Positions 52,654 to 61,927 of a stretch of DNA of 64,000 nucleotides are shown here, in pieces (the first letter of the stretch is position 1; every line of letters starts with the position of its first letter). Both the position numbers and the translations under genes were made by a program. Origin of the DNA: Rubrolithibacter sp043763625 (GTDB lineage Bacteria > Bacteroidota > Bacteroidia > Sphingobacteriales > Sphingobacteriaceae); contig JAYULL010000163.1 of NCBI GenBank assembly GCA_043763625.1, positions 1-64,000 on the forward strand, read 5' to 3'. The notes beneath the pieces are model-generated. The model did no database searches and was not told where the DNA came from. It saw nothing but the letters and a program-made list of their open reading frames with translations.

Positions 52654-54081
52654 TTAACTCATCTTCAATTTCTTCTGAATATCGGCAACGTAGGCTTTAA
52701 ATTTCTTATCGGTATCAATTAAATCTTCTACTGTTTGGCAGGCATAAATAACAGTGGAATGGTCTCTTCCTCCAAAAAATGCACCGATAGATTTAAGAGA
52801 GGTTTTGGTATGGCTTTTAGCCAAATACATTGAGATTTGCCTGGCTTGAACTATTTCGCGTTTACGTGTTTGAGACTTTACCATTTCTATCGGAACTTCA
52901 AAGTACTCGCATACCAACTTTTGAATGTATTCCATCGAAATCTCCCGTGAAGTATTCTTAACAAAATTCTTCAACATTGATTTGGCTAAACCCAGATCAA
53001 TCTCCTTTTTGTTGAGAGTAGATTGAGCAAGCAAAGAAACCATTGCGCCTTCGAGTTCCCGTACATTGTTATCGATGTTGTGAGCAACATATTCAATAAC
53101 CTCGCCCGGAAGTTCAATACCGTCAGAATACATTTTCTTTTTCAAAATAGCCATGCGAGTTTCCAAATCCGGTACTTGTAAATCGGCTGAAAGGCCCCAT
53201 TTAAAGCGGCTAAGTAAACGTTCTTCGAGTCCGGCTAAATCCTTCGGTGCCTTATCTGATGTTACAATTAATTGCTTGCCTGATTGGTGAAGATGATTAA
53301 AAATATGGAAGAAAATATCTTGTGTTTTCTCTTTACCTGCAAAGTTATGAACGTCGTCCATAATCAGAATATCCATTGCTTGATAAAAATTAACAAAATC
53401 GTTTATGTTGTTATTTTTTAGGGCATCAACAAACTGTTGGGTAAACTTTTCGCACGAAACATACAAAACAAGTTTATCCGGGAGAGCCCTTTTTATTTCG
53501 TTACCTATTGCTTGAACCAAATGTGTTTTGCCTAAACCCACGCCTCCATAAACCATTAATGGATTAAAAGAAGTTCCTCCCGGTTTTCCTGCAACTGCAT
53601 AACCGGCAGAGCGAGCTAAGCGGTTACAATCTCCTTCAACGAAATTATCGAAGCAATAATTCGGGTTTAACTGCGGGTCAACCTGCAGTTTCTTTAGTCC
53701 CGGAATTACAAAAGGATTTTTTATGTCTCTATTCAATGCTATAGGCATAGGTATCGATTGATTTTTCCCTTCTGCACCGTTACCGCTCGAAGGCATGTTT
53801 GTGGTAAACGGTTTGTTGTTAGAAGATTTTTCAACCACTATGTTGTATTCCAGGCGTCCTTCTTCGCCCAACTGCTTTTTTACAGTCTTACGTAAAAGGC
53901 CTACATAATGTTCCTCAAGCCACTCGTAGAAAAATAAGCTTGGCACTTGTATGGTAAGTACGTTCCCTTCCAAACGCAAAGCCTTTATAGGCTCGAACCA
54001 GGTTTTGAAACTCTGGGCCGGGATGTTGTCCTTTATTATTTGGAGGCAATTATTCCATACGCTCGTGCTCGTTTTTTCCAT
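52654..54081 (-). CDS. dnaA: Chromosomal replication initiator DnaA
   Basis: A 475-residue DnaA. N-terminal domain I (1-85), variable linker (about 86-135), AAA+ domain with Walker A GGVGLGKTHLVQAIGN and Walker B DILIMDDVHNF, and the C-terminal DNA-binding domain with FGGRDHSTVIYAC. It opens the replication origin. Neighbouring genes are not dnaN/recF, and I find no TTATCCACA boxes in the 288 bases upstream, so the origin is probably elsewhere. It has its own terminator. Confidence 0.97.
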   Translation of the reverse strand: MEKTSTSVWNNCLQIIKDNIPAQSFKTWFEPIKALRLEGNVLTIQVPSLFFYEWLEEHYVGLLRKTVKKQLGEEGRLEYNIVVEKSSNNKPFTTNMPSSGNGAEGKNQSIPMPIALNRDIKNPFVIPGLKKLQVDPQLNPNYCFDNFVEGDCNRLARSAGYAVAGKPGGTSFNPLMVYGGVGLGKTHLVQAIGNEIKRALPDKLVLYVSCEKFTQQFVDALKNNNINDFVNFYQAMDILIMDDVHNFAGKEKTQDIFFHIFNHLHQSGKQLIVTSDKAPKDLAGLEERLLSRFKWGLSADLQVPDLETRMAILKKKMYSDGIELPGEVIEYVAHNIDNNVRELEGAMVSLLAQSTLNKKEIDLGLAKSMLKNFVKNTSREISMEYIQKLVCEYFEVPIEMVKSQTRKREIVQARQISMYLAKSHTKTSLKSIGAFFGGRDHSTVIYACQTVEDLIDTDKKFKAYVADIQKKLKMS

Positions 54082-54369
54082 AGAGTTTATTTCCTAATAA
54101 TTTGATTTACAACAGATGAAGATTAAAATCTTAATCCCCTTTCGGAACACCGAAGTTTCAAAAAAAAAGTTATTAAAAAAAGTTAAAAATAGAAAATAGA
54201 CGTAAAGTTCTCACGGGCAACTAAATATTCTGTTTTCCTGTTGTAAAGCTGTAAGTAAACCATCATAATCTACATACTTTTAATCGCCTCACTGAAAGGA
54301 GAGTTACTCCGGGCCAAAACTTTTTTAAAACAATTTTCTTCCTGATTTGTACGGCGTCTTTTTTTTTTT

Positions 54370-54900
54370 CTAAAAAAACCTTTGCAATTCATTTTTAACA
54401 AGCCCGATCCCTGCATCATAAGGGTTAACCTCGAGCTTAGAAAGATGAGTAAGAATTGCCTTGCTAAGTTCTACTGACGAAGTTTCAGGCGGCAAACCGT
54501 CTGCTCCATTTTTTATTAAACTTATTGTATCTTCTTTAAGTCGCTTAACAACTTGCCATGCTTGATCACTTAAATAAATTTGCTGAGTAATATTATGCTG
54601 GTACTCTGCTCGTATATCCGCAAGTACTTGGTTTTGCAATTCTCTTGCTGTTGTTCCAGGCACATGCAGTCGGATTAAAATGTTTGCCGGATTTATTCTT
54701 TCTATAAAGATTACTATTCGTTCGTAAGCCTGAAGTTGTAAAGGCAGTGTTTGCTTTAATTGTTCTTTCTTAACCTCCAACAACTCCCTCCGGTTAGAGT
54801 TGCTCAAATGCTCTCTAATGAAAAACCACGCGACAAAGAAAACGGTGAGGCCGGCGAAAGTCAATTTTAAAAAGTCTAAAAAAAATGTCAAATAATCCAT
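54370..54900 (-). CDS. Membrane-anchored protein of unknown function
   Basis: A 176-residue protein with one N-terminal membrane helix (about 5-27, FLKLTFAGLTVFFVAWFFI) followed by a soluble helical domain (LPLQLQAYERIVIFIERINPANILIRLH, then LADIRAEYQHNITQQIYLSDQAW). The second segment is well formed and the protein looks like a conserved family in Bacteroidota, but I cannot name it with confidence. It is divergent from the Fe-S carrier gene. Confidence 0.75.
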   Translation of the reverse strand: MDYLTFFLDFLKLTFAGLTVFFVAWFFIREHLSNSNRRELLEVKKEQLKQTLPLQLQAYERIVIFIERINPANILIRLHVPGTTARELQNQVLADIRAEYQHNITQQIYLSDQAWQVVKRLKEDTISLIKNGADGLPPETSSVELSKAILTHLSKLEVNPYDAGIGLVKNELQRFF

Positions 54901-54965
54901 TGAGATACGTTTATAAATACAGGGTCAAAATACCGTTTGCAGAACAAATTTGAGCAATATAACTA

Positions 54966-54973
54966 TATCTTTG
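54966..54973 (+). promoter_or_regulatory. -7 box (TATCTTTG) upstream of the Fe-S carrier
   Basis: An exact TAnnTTTG match 24 bases before the ATG at 54997. TTTG occurs at 54949-54952, closer than the usual 19-21 bases, and at 54936-54939, a little too far. Confidence 0.45.
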
Positions 54974-54996
54974 TATAGTAAAATGAAGTTTTAAGT

Positions 54997-55344
54997 ATGG
55001 AGACAAGTACAATTTCAGCCCCCGTTACTTTTTCAGAAGGCGCACTTAAAGAAGTAAAAAAACTTAGAGAGCAACAAGAGTTTACAGACGACTTTGGATT
55101 GCGCATAGGTGTTGAAGGCGGCGGTTGTGCGGGCATGAATTATATTTTGGGTTTCGACCAAAAGAAGGAAGGCGATCAGGAGTTTGACATAAGCGGCGTG
55201 AGAGTGTTTATGCACAAAGCCCACGGGTTATACTTGGCAGGAATGGAAATAGACTATCAAAACGGGTTAAACGCTCGGGGATTTACTTTTAACAATCCAA
55301 ACGCGGCAAGCACTTGCGGATGCGGCACAAGCTTTTCCGTATAA
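54997..55344 (+). CDS. A-type iron-sulfur cluster carrier (HesB/IscA/SufA family)
   Basis: A 115-residue protein with the three conserved cysteines C44 (EGGGCAGMNY), C107 and C109 (STCGCGTSF) that hold or transfer an Fe-S cluster. Length is normal. It is not next to suf or isc genes in this window. A terminator follows its stop. Confidence 0.94.
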   Translation: METSTISAPVTFSEGALKEVKKLREQQEFTDDFGLRIGVEGGGCAGMNYILGFDQKKEGDQEFDISGVRVFMHKAHGLYLAGMEIDYQNGLNARGFTFNNPNAASTCGCGTSFSV

Positions 55345-55373
55345 AACATTTCTTAAAAACGTAACAATTATAT

Positions 55374-55407
55374 AAATCCTGCTGTCTTAACACTGCAGGA
55401 TTTTTTT
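55374..55407 (+). terminator. Terminator of the Fe-S carrier gene
   Basis: Arms AAATCCTGC (55374-55382) and GCAGGATTT (55395-55403), 12-base loop, T-run to 55407. The next gene starts only 9 bases later, at 55416. Confidence 0.85.
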
Positions 55408-55415
55408 ATTACCGT

Positions 55416-56660
55416 ATGGCCCACCGAGTAAGCAATAAAGAAATAATTAAAGTTGCCTTACAATCTATCAGCAGCAATAAACTGCGCACATTTCTTACGG
55501 CTTTAATCATTGCCATAGGCTTAACCGCCTTAGTAGGCATTTTAACTTCCATAGACGCAATTAAAGGCTCCTTGAATAATACCTTTTCGAGTATGGGAGC
55601 TAATTCTTTTACCATACGTAACCGAGGAACGGGCATACGTATAGGCGGAGAAGGGAGAAGGGCTAAACGATATAAGCCCATTAACTTCATTGAAGCGGTT
55701 ACTTTTAAAAGCAGGTTTTCGTTTCCGGCTTTGGTTTCGGTGAATGTGTTTGCCAGCTATGCGGGAGTTGTAAAAGTGGGAAATGATAAAACGAATCCCA
55801 ACATCTCGGTTCTAGGCGCAGATGCCGAGTACACTTTAACCGGAGGATATAAACTTGCAGCCGGAAGAAATTTTTCGCAAGGCGAACTGGAGTTCGCGGC
55901 TAATTCAGTGATGATCGGCAACGAGATAAAAACGCGTCTGTTCCCTAATACAGATCCCATTGATAAGTTCATCACCATTGGCAGTAATCGTTTTAAGATT
56001 ATAGGTTTGTTTGCCGAAAAGGGCTCAAGCGTGGGGTTTGGCGGAGATAAGGTTTGTGTTATTCCCTTGCTTAAGGCAAAACAAATTTCAAATATATCCA
56101 ATCCATCTTATACTATATCAGTAATGACTGATGATCCGCAGCGAACCGATGCGGCAGCAGGTGAAGCAACTGCTCTGTTTAGAAAGATTCGAGGACTATC
56201 TGCCGGAAGAGAAGATAATTTTGAAATTACTAAAAGCGATGCTATTGCTCAAACCCTGTTGGAGAACTTGAAATATATCACATTGGCAGCAATCGTAATT
56301 GGCGTGATTACTATTGTAGGCGCCTCTATCGGCCTCATGAATATAATGTTAGTCTCGGTTACAGAGCGTACTCGTGAAATCGGAATTCGAAAGGCAATAG
56401 GTGCTACTCCTTTTATTATCCGTCGGCAATTTCTGTTAGAAGCTGTTATTATTTGCCTTATCGGCGGATTTTCAGGTATTCTGTTGGGAATATTAATCGG
56501 CAATCTTATTGCTCTTAAATTGGGAGCCGGTTTTATGATTCCTTGGGGGTGGATGGCTCTAGGTAGCGGAATTTGTATTTTAGTGGGAATAGTAGCCGGC
56601 TTTTACCCGGCGGCAAAAGCATCTCGTTTAGATCCGGTAGAGGCACTTCGATACGAATAA
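55416..56660 (+). CDS. MacB-like ABC transporter permease (FtsX family)
   Basis: A 414-residue permease: helix 1 at about 20-42 (LRTFLTALIIAIGLTALVGIL), a periplasmic MacB_PCD domain (about 43-265) and three C-terminal helices with the FtsX domain, including ERTREIGIRKAIGATPFIIRRQF and a final DPVEALRYE. Such permeases work with an ATPase in export or lipoprotein/stress functions. No ATPase gene is adjacent. Its start lies just after the terminator of the previous gene, so its promoter must overlap that region. Confidence 0.92.
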   Translation: MAHRVSNKEIIKVALQSISSNKLRTFLTALIIAIGLTALVGILTSIDAIKGSLNNTFSSMGANSFTIRNRGTGIRIGGEGRRAKRYKPINFIEAVTFKSRFSFPALVSVNVFASYAGVVKVGNDKTNPNISVLGADAEYTLTGGYKLAAGRNFSQGELEFAANSVMIGNEIKTRLFPNTDPIDKFITIGSNRFKIIGLFAEKGSSVGFGGDKVCVIPLLKAKQISNISNPSYTISVMTDDPQRTDAAAGEATALFRKIRGLSAGREDNFEITKSDAIAQTLLENLKYITLAAIVIGVITIVGASIGLMNIMLVSVTERTREIGIRKAIGATPFIIRRQFLLEAVIICLIGGFSGILLGILIGNLIALKLGAGFMIPWGWMALGSGICILVGIVAGFYPAAKASRLDPVEALRYE

Positions 56661-56676
56661 TTACCTGCAACCAACA

Positions 56677-57426
56677 TTAATCATACAATAGAATATTCTG
56701 TAATTGATAATCTTTGACCAGCCTTTCTACGTACGGAAAGGTTAAAGCATCTCTAAGCGCTGAAGCATGCTTATCGTGATGCATGTCGCTTCCGATAAAG
56801 TCAATCAAATATTTGTCTACAAGTTCTTCGGCTGTTTTTTGAGTGGGTTTGCCGTAATATCCTGTTAAGGATATGGTGTTGAGTTGCAGGTAACAGCCCG
56901 TTTCTTTTATCTTTTGAAAATTTTCAATTGATCCGGCGAAGAATGGATAGCGCTCAGGATGGGCAAGAACCGGTTTATAACCTTTGTCTTGCATCTTCTT
57001 AATAATATCGAAAAACGAAGCCGGGCAGTTAACAAACGAGATTTCAAATAAAAGAAAATCGTTACCGAGAGTAAGCACTTCCTTTTTTTCGACTTTAGCT
57101 TCCAGCGTTTCGTCTAAATAATATTCTGCCGCAGCATTAATCTCAATATTGATATTTTGCTTCGCAAGTTCTTCTCTCATTATATCTAAACCTTTATTTA
57201 TAATTTCGGGTGTGTTGCGATAGAAGTCGGCCATTATATGCGGGGTAGTAATTATCTTTTCGAAACCCAGACTTTTAAGTTGTAATATAAGATCAATGGA
57301 ATCTTCCAAGCTTTGCGAGCCGTCGTCAATTGCCGGAATCAGATGGGAATGCAGGTCAACTTTTATTGATGAAAAATCAAAATCAGGGGTTTTCTTCTGT
57401 TTCTTTTTAAACAGGTCAAAAAGCAT
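56677..57426 (-). CDS. PHP-family tyrosine phosphatase (CpsB/YwqE type)
   Basis: A 249-residue PHP-domain protein. Metal ligands include H26 and H28 in VDLHSHLIP, D34-D35 in AIDDGS, a His in the VLAHPERYPFF motif and GSDMHHD near the C-terminus. This is the CpsB/YwqE family of manganese-dependent tyrosine phosphatases that control capsule or exopolysaccharide kinases. It is the last gene of the nucleotide-sugar operon, overlapping rfbB by one base, which fits such a role. Confidence 0.9.
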   Translation of the reverse strand: MLFDLFKKKQKKTPDFDFSSIKVDLHSHLIPAIDDGSQSLEDSIDLILQLKSLGFEKIITTPHIMADFYRNTPEIINKGLDIMREELAKQNINIEINAAAEYYLDETLEAKVEKKEVLTLGNDFLLFEISFVNCPASFFDIIKKMQDKGYKPVLAHPERYPFFAGSIENFQKIKETGCYLQLNTISLTGYYGKPTQKTAEELVDKYLIDFIGSDMHHDKHASALRDALTFPYVERLVKDYQLQNILLYD

Positions 57427-58478
57427 TAGCGGTCTTGGTATTGTTCACGATAGTATGATTGATAATGGCCCGAAGTTACATCATTAAGCCACTCTTCGTT
57501 TCGCAAATACCATTCCACTGTTTTTTCTAATCCTTCTTCGAATTGTAAGCTTGGTTTCCAGCCTAATTCCTTTTGAAGTTTAGACGAATCGATAGCATAA
57601 CGTAGGTCGTGACCTGCTCGGTCAGTTACAAAGGTTACCAGCTTTTCTGATGTTCCCGCTTCGCGTCCTAGTTTTTCATCCATTATTCTACATAAAAGGC
57701 GGATAAGATCAATATTTTTCCATTCATTATGCCCGCCAATGTTATAGGTAGAGCCCGAGTCGGCGGTATGAAAAATTACATCAATTGCTCTTGCATGATC
57801 TTCAACCCAAAGCCAATCCCTAATATTTTCGCCTTTTCCGTAAACGGGAACAGGTTTATTATTCTTGATATTATTTATCGCTAAGGGAATTAATTTTTCG
57901 GGGAAGTGATAAGAGCCGTAATTGTTAGAACAATTTGAAATAACGGCATTTAAACCATATGTATCGCAATAGGCACGAACAAAATGATCTGAACTTGCTT
58001 TGGAAGCTGAATACGGACTATGCGGATCGTAGGCGGTTTCTTCGGTAAACATACCTGTTTCGCCTAATGTTCCGTAAACCTCATCTGTAGAAACGTGATA
58101 GAAGCGGTTCGTAGAAAAATTGTCTTTCCAATATTTTTTCGCTCCGTTCAGCAGGTTTACGGTACCTACTACATTCGTCATTACAAAATCAAGCGGACTA
58201 GTAATGGATCTGTCTACATGAGATTCAGCCGCCAAATGTATTACGTGGTCAAATTGCTCCTCAGAAAACAGTGTATCGATAAAGCCGGCATCCACAATAT
58301 CGCCCTTTACAAACCTGTAATTAGGCAAGTGTTCAATGTCTTTAAGATTTGCGAGGTTTCCGGCATAAGTGAGTTTATCTAGATTAACGATTTGATAATC
58401 CGGATAATTAGTTACAAAACGCCGTACAACATGCGATCCTATAAATCCGGCACCACCGGTGATGAGAATTTTTTTCAT
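57426..58478 (-). CDS. rfbB: dTDP-glucose 4,6-dehydratase
   Basis: A 350-residue extended SDR. It has GGAGFIGSH at 8-16, HVSTDEVYG with the catalytic Thr-Asp-Glu and SPYSASKASSDHF with the Tyr/Lys pair; IRDWLWVEDHARAI and ELGWKPS complete the RfbB pattern. It converts dTDP-glucose to the 4-keto-6-deoxy sugar, the branch point to rhamnose and others. The remaining rml genes are not in the window. It sits between galE and the CpsB-type gene. Confidence 0.95.
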   Translation of the reverse strand: MKKILITGGAGFIGSHVVRRFVTNYPDYQIVNLDKLTYAGNLANLKDIEHLPNYRFVKGDIVDAGFIDTLFSEEQFDHVIHLAAESHVDRSITSPLDFVMTNVVGTVNLLNGAKKYWKDNFSTNRFYHVSTDEVYGTLGETGMFTEETAYDPHSPYSASKASSDHFVRAYCDTYGLNAVISNCSNNYGSYHFPEKLIPLAINNIKNNKPVPVYGKGENIRDWLWVEDHARAIDVIFHTADSGSTYNIGGHNEWKNIDLIRLLCRIMDEKLGREAGTSEKLVTFVTDRAGHDLRYAIDSSKLQKELGWKPSLQFEEGLEKTVEWYLRNEEWLNDVTSGHYQSYYREQYQDR

Positions 58479-58490
58479 AATGGACCTATC

Positions 58491-58522
58491 AGCTATGAGC
58501 TATCAGCTGATAGCTCATAGCT
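58491..58522. repeat. 32-base perfect palindrome
   Basis: AGCTATGAGCTATCAG at 58491-58506 is followed directly by its exact complement at 58507-58522. It fills the 48-base gap between galE and rfbB. A TTTTT follows on the plus strand but not on the minus strand where the genes lie, so it is not a regular terminator for galE; it may stabilise or process the operon mRNA. Confidence 0.85.
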
Positions 58523-58526
58523 TTTT

Positions 58527-59552
58527 CTAAAACGGATTTTCTTTTATATAATTTTCCCAAGCCCAAGCAGACCGCATCATTTCGGTAACATCAAGCTCAG
58601 CTTTCCAACCCAATTCCTTTTCTGCCTTGGCTACATCGCCCCAAACTTTTTCTATGTCTCCGGCTCTTCGGTCTCCAATTTGGTAACGCAGCTTTACACC
58701 TGTAGCCTGCTCAAAAGCATTTATTACCTCTAGGACCGAAGAACCTTTTCCGGTTCCTATATTAAATACATCATATTTGGCTTGCTGCTTTTCATCCATG
58801 TGCTTGATAGCAGCAACGTGTGCTTTTGCAAGATCAACTACATGAATATAATCTCTTATACAACTGCCGTCAGATGTATCGTAGTCATTTCCGTAAACGG
58901 TAATAGGGCCGCGTAAGCCGATAGCACTCTGAGTGATAAACGGAACAAGGTTTTGAGGAACTCCAAGAGGCAACTCTCCAATCAACGCTGAAGAGTGAGC
59001 GCCGACAGGATTAAAATAGCGTAAGGAGATTATCCTATAGTTTTCATTAACCTTTGCCACATCCTGCAAAATTTCTTCGGCTATTTGTTTTGTATTGCCA
59101 TATGGCGACTCTGCCTTTTTTACCTGAGCAGTTTCTGTAACCGGCAAAACATCGGGCTGTCCGTAAACTGTACAGCTTGAAGAAAATACAAAATTTACTT
59201 CCCTACCGGCAAAAGCATCAAGTAGATTAATAAGTGAGTAAAAATTATTCTTATAATATTTTAGCGGTAGCTCAACCGATTCTCCGACAGCTTTTGAAGC
59301 TGCAAAATGAATAACCCCTGCTATTTGGGATTCAGCTTTTACAAATTCGGTTGTTATCGCCTGATCACACAAATCAAACTGATGAACCTCCGGTCTCACA
59401 CCGGTTATTCTTTCAAGCTGATCTAAAATTTTAATATTTGAATTGCTAAGATTATCAACAATAACAGGGATGAAGCCTGCCGATATTAATTCAACAACAG
59501 TATGCGAACCGATAAATCCTGTTCCGCCCGTTACAAGTATTTTTTTACTCAT
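58527..59552 (-). CDS. galE: UDP-glucose 4-epimerase
   Basis: A 341-residue extended SDR interconverting UDP-glucose and UDP-galactose. GGTGFIGSHTVVEL at the NAD site, FSSSCTVYGQP with the catalytic Ser, SPYGNTKQIAEEI with the Tyr/Lys pair, and the GalE signatures GDYDTSDGSCIRDYIHVVDLA-like block. Length fits. It is the third gene of the nucleotide-sugar operon, 2 bases after uxs and 48 before rfbB. Confidence 0.94.
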   Translation of the reverse strand: MSKKILVTGGTGFIGSHTVVELISAGFIPVIVDNLSNSNIKILDQLERITGVRPEVHQFDLCDQAITTEFVKAESQIAGVIHFAASKAVGESVELPLKYYKNNFYSLINLLDAFAGREVNFVFSSSCTVYGQPDVLPVTETAQVKKAESPYGNTKQIAEEILQDVAKVNENYRIISLRYFNPVGAHSSALIGELPLGVPQNLVPFITQSAIGLRGPITVYGNDYDTSDGSCIRDYIHVVDLAKAHVAAIKHMDEKQQAKYDVFNIGTGKGSSVLEVINAFEQATGVKLRYQIGDRRAGDIEKVWGDVAKAEKELGWKAELDVTEMMRSAWAWENYIKENPF

Positions 59553-59554
59553 AG

Positions 59555-60547
59555 TTAGCGAGAGTATTTTTTAAAATCTTTGTGCTCAACTTTATCTATA
59601 ACTTCTTGAGGTAAAGATTTGAAATATTCATAGGTTATTTTAAGCCCTTCAGCTCTTGAAACTTTGGGTTCCCAGCCTAAAATTTCTCTGGCCTTGGTGA
59701 TATCCGGCCTGCGTTGTTTAGGATCGTCGGTAGGTAGGGGTTGGGTGATTAATTTTTGTTTTGTACCTGTTAATTTTATAATCTCTTCGCCGAACTCTTT
59801 AATAGTGATCTCGTCGGGGTTTCCGATATTAACAGGAGAAGTATAATCAGAGAACAATAATCGATAAATTCCTTCAATCAGATCTTCGACATAGCAAAAA
59901 GAACGTGTCTGCGATCCGTCTCCAAAAACTGTTAAATCTTCGCCTCGTATGGCCTGCCCGATAAACGCAGGTAAAACTCGTCCGTCATTGAGTCGCATCC
60001 GGGGGCCGTAAGTGTTGAAAATTCTAACGATGCGGGTTTCAACTCCGTGAAAGGTATGGTAAGCCATTGTAATGGCTTCTTGAAAACGCTTAGCTTCATC
60101 GTAAACTCCTCTTGGTCCTACAGGATTTACATTCCCCCAATACTCCTCGGGTTGAGGGTTTACACTCGGGTCCCCATAAACTTCAGAAGTTGAAGCAACT
60201 AAAATTCTTGCGTGCTTTTCACGAGCCAACCCTAACAAGTTATGCGTTCCTAATGAGCCTACTTTCAAGGTTTGAATCGGGATCTTCAGGTAATCTATAG
60301 GGCTTGCCGGGGAAGCAAAGTGAAGTATATAGTCCAACTGTCCGGGAACGTGTACAAAGTTTGATACATCATTATGATAAAACTCAAAATTCGGCAGCTT
60401 AAAGAGATGTTCAATATTTCTAAGGTCTCCGGTTATTAAGTTGTCCATCGCGACCACATCAAACCCCTCTTTGATGAACCTATCACAAAGATGAGAACCT
60501 AGAAAACCGGCAGCACCGGTAATGAGTACACGTTTTTTTTCAGCCAT
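59555..60547 (-). CDS. UDP-glucuronate decarboxylase (UDP-xylose synthase)
   Basis: A 330-residue SDR. It has RVLITGAAGFLGSHL, ILVASTSEVYGDP, and the family-typical GPRGVYDEAKRFQEA with the Tyr/Lys pair, plus NTYGPRMRLNDGRV. It makes UDP-xylose from UDP-glucuronate, the product of the preceding ugd gene. The frame is open to 60595, but the ATG at 60547 gives the usual N-terminus and overlaps the ugd stop by one base (TAATG). Confidence 0.93.
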   Translation of the reverse strand: MAEKKRVLITGAAGFLGSHLCDRFIKEGFDVVAMDNLITGDLRNIEHLFKLPNFEFYHNDVSNFVHVPGQLDYILHFASPASPIDYLKIPIQTLKVGSLGTHNLLGLAREKHARILVASTSEVYGDPSVNPQPEEYWGNVNPVGPRGVYDEAKRFQEAITMAYHTFHGVETRIVRIFNTYGPRMRLNDGRVLPAFIGQAIRGEDLTVFGDGSQTRSFCYVEDLIEGIYRLLFSDYTSPVNIGNPDEITIKEFGEEIIKLTGTKQKLITQPLPTDDPKQRRPDITKAREILGWEPKVSRAEGLKITYEYFKSLPQEVIDKVEHKDFKKYSR

Positions 60548-61860
60548 TATGCTTCTATAATTTTTCTTCCGATACTGTTGTAATAGTAACCACAATCTAT
60601 CATTTTTTGTAGATCGTATAAATTGCGTCCGTCAAAAATAACCTTTGATTTTAAAGATTTTTCGATTTTTTCGAAATCAGGAGTACGGAATAGTGACCAT
60701 TCGGTTACAATGATCAAGGCATCGGCATTTTGAAGTGCTACATAAGGGTCGGCAGCATATTCAATAATATCACCTTTAATTTTTTTAACGTTTTCTATTG
60801 CTTCAGGATCGTAAGCAACAACATGTGCTCCTTCTTTAACTAATTCATCAATTATATAAAGAGCCGGCGCTTCGCGGATATCATCGGTTTCAGGCTTAAA
60901 AGCCAATCCCCACAGGGCAAATTTCTTGCCTTTAAGATCGCCGTTATAATATTTACGCATTTTGGCAACAATAACCGTTTTTTGATTCTCGTTAACTTCC
61001 ATCACTGACTTCAAAATTTTGAAATCGTATTTCGCTTCATCGGCCGATTTCGCTAAAGCTTGAACATCTTTAGGAAAGCAACTTCCTCCGTATCCTACAC
61101 CCGGGAATAGAAAGCGTTTTCCTATGCGGCTATCCGCTCCTATACCGCGTCGTACCATATCTACATCAGCTCCTACAAGTTCACAAAGATTTGCAACCTC
61201 ATTCATGAAAGTGATTTTGGTGGCCAAAAAGGAATTGGCCGCGTACTTGGTAAGTTCAGAGGAGCGCTCATCCATGAAAATTATGGGATTTCCGGAACGA
61301 ACATAAGGGCCGTAAAGTTCTTCCATTAATTTGCGTGCCCGATCGCTTCGAGTACCCACAACCACCCGATCAGGCTTCATAAAATCTTCCACCGCAACAC
61401 CTTCTCGTAAAAATTCCGGATTAGAAACCACATCTACTACCACTGAAGTATTTTCTTTAAAAACAGCAGTTACTTTATCTGCGGTTCCTACAGGTACAGT
61501 CGACTTAGTAACAACCACTTTATAATCGGTAATAAGTTTGGCGATGTCTTTGGATGCGCCTAATACAAAACTTAAATCGGCGGAGCCGTCTCCACCCGGA
61601 GGGGTTGGAAGTGCCAAGAATATAATCTTTGCATCTACAATAGCTTTAGCTAAATCTGTCGTAAATTCCAGCCTTCCTTGCTCAATGTTTCTATGAAAAA
61701 GAAATTCTAAACCGGGCTCATAAATTGGAACCTGACCCTGTTTCATTTTTTGAACTTTTTCCTCATTGATGTCTACACAGGTCACAGTATTTCCGGTTTC
61801 TGCTAAACATGTCCCGGTGACCAGTCCTACGTATCCGGTTCCAACAACTGCTATTTTCAT
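60547..61860 (-). CDS. ugd: UDP-glucose 6-dehydrogenase
   Basis: A 437-residue enzyme oxidising UDP-glucose to UDP-glucuronate with NAD. KIAVVGTGYVGLVTGTCLAE at the N-terminus, the FLREGVAVEDF segment, and the catalytic Cys (about 261) in GYGGSCFPKDVQAL are all present, with the C-terminal FDGRNLYD motif. It heads the operon ugd-uxs-galE-rfbB-cpsB-like on the minus strand. Confidence 0.96.
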   Translation of the reverse strand: MKIAVVGTGYVGLVTGTCLAETGNTVTCVDINEEKVQKMKQGQVPIYEPGLEFLFHRNIEQGRLEFTTDLAKAIVDAKIIFLALPTPPGGDGSADLSFVLGASKDIAKLITDYKVVVTKSTVPVGTADKVTAVFKENTSVVVDVVSNPEFLREGVAVEDFMKPDRVVVGTRSDRARKLMEELYGPYVRSGNPIIFMDERSSELTKYAANSFLATKITFMNEVANLCELVGADVDMVRRGIGADSRIGKRFLFPGVGYGGSCFPKDVQALAKSADEAKYDFKILKSVMEVNENQKTVIVAKMRKYYNGDLKGKKFALWGLAFKPETDDIREAPALYIIDELVKEGAHVVAYDPEAIENVKKIKGDIIEYAADPYVALQNADALIIVTEWSLFRTPDFEKIEKSLKSKVIFDGRNLYDLQKMIDCGYYYNSIGRKIIEA

Positions 61861-61902
61861 ATGTAATTAAATTATATTTTATATTTTTAACGCTCTCTCG
61901 GG

Positions 61903-61910
61903 CGAAGATA
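61903..61910 (-). promoter_or_regulatory. Candidate -7 box of the nucleotide-sugar operon
   Basis: On the minus strand this reads TATCTTCG, one base off TAnnTTTG, and lies 43 bases before the ugd ATG. No good -33 box is seen. Confidence 0.35.
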
Positions 61911-61927
61911 GTAATTATGCAATAAAC

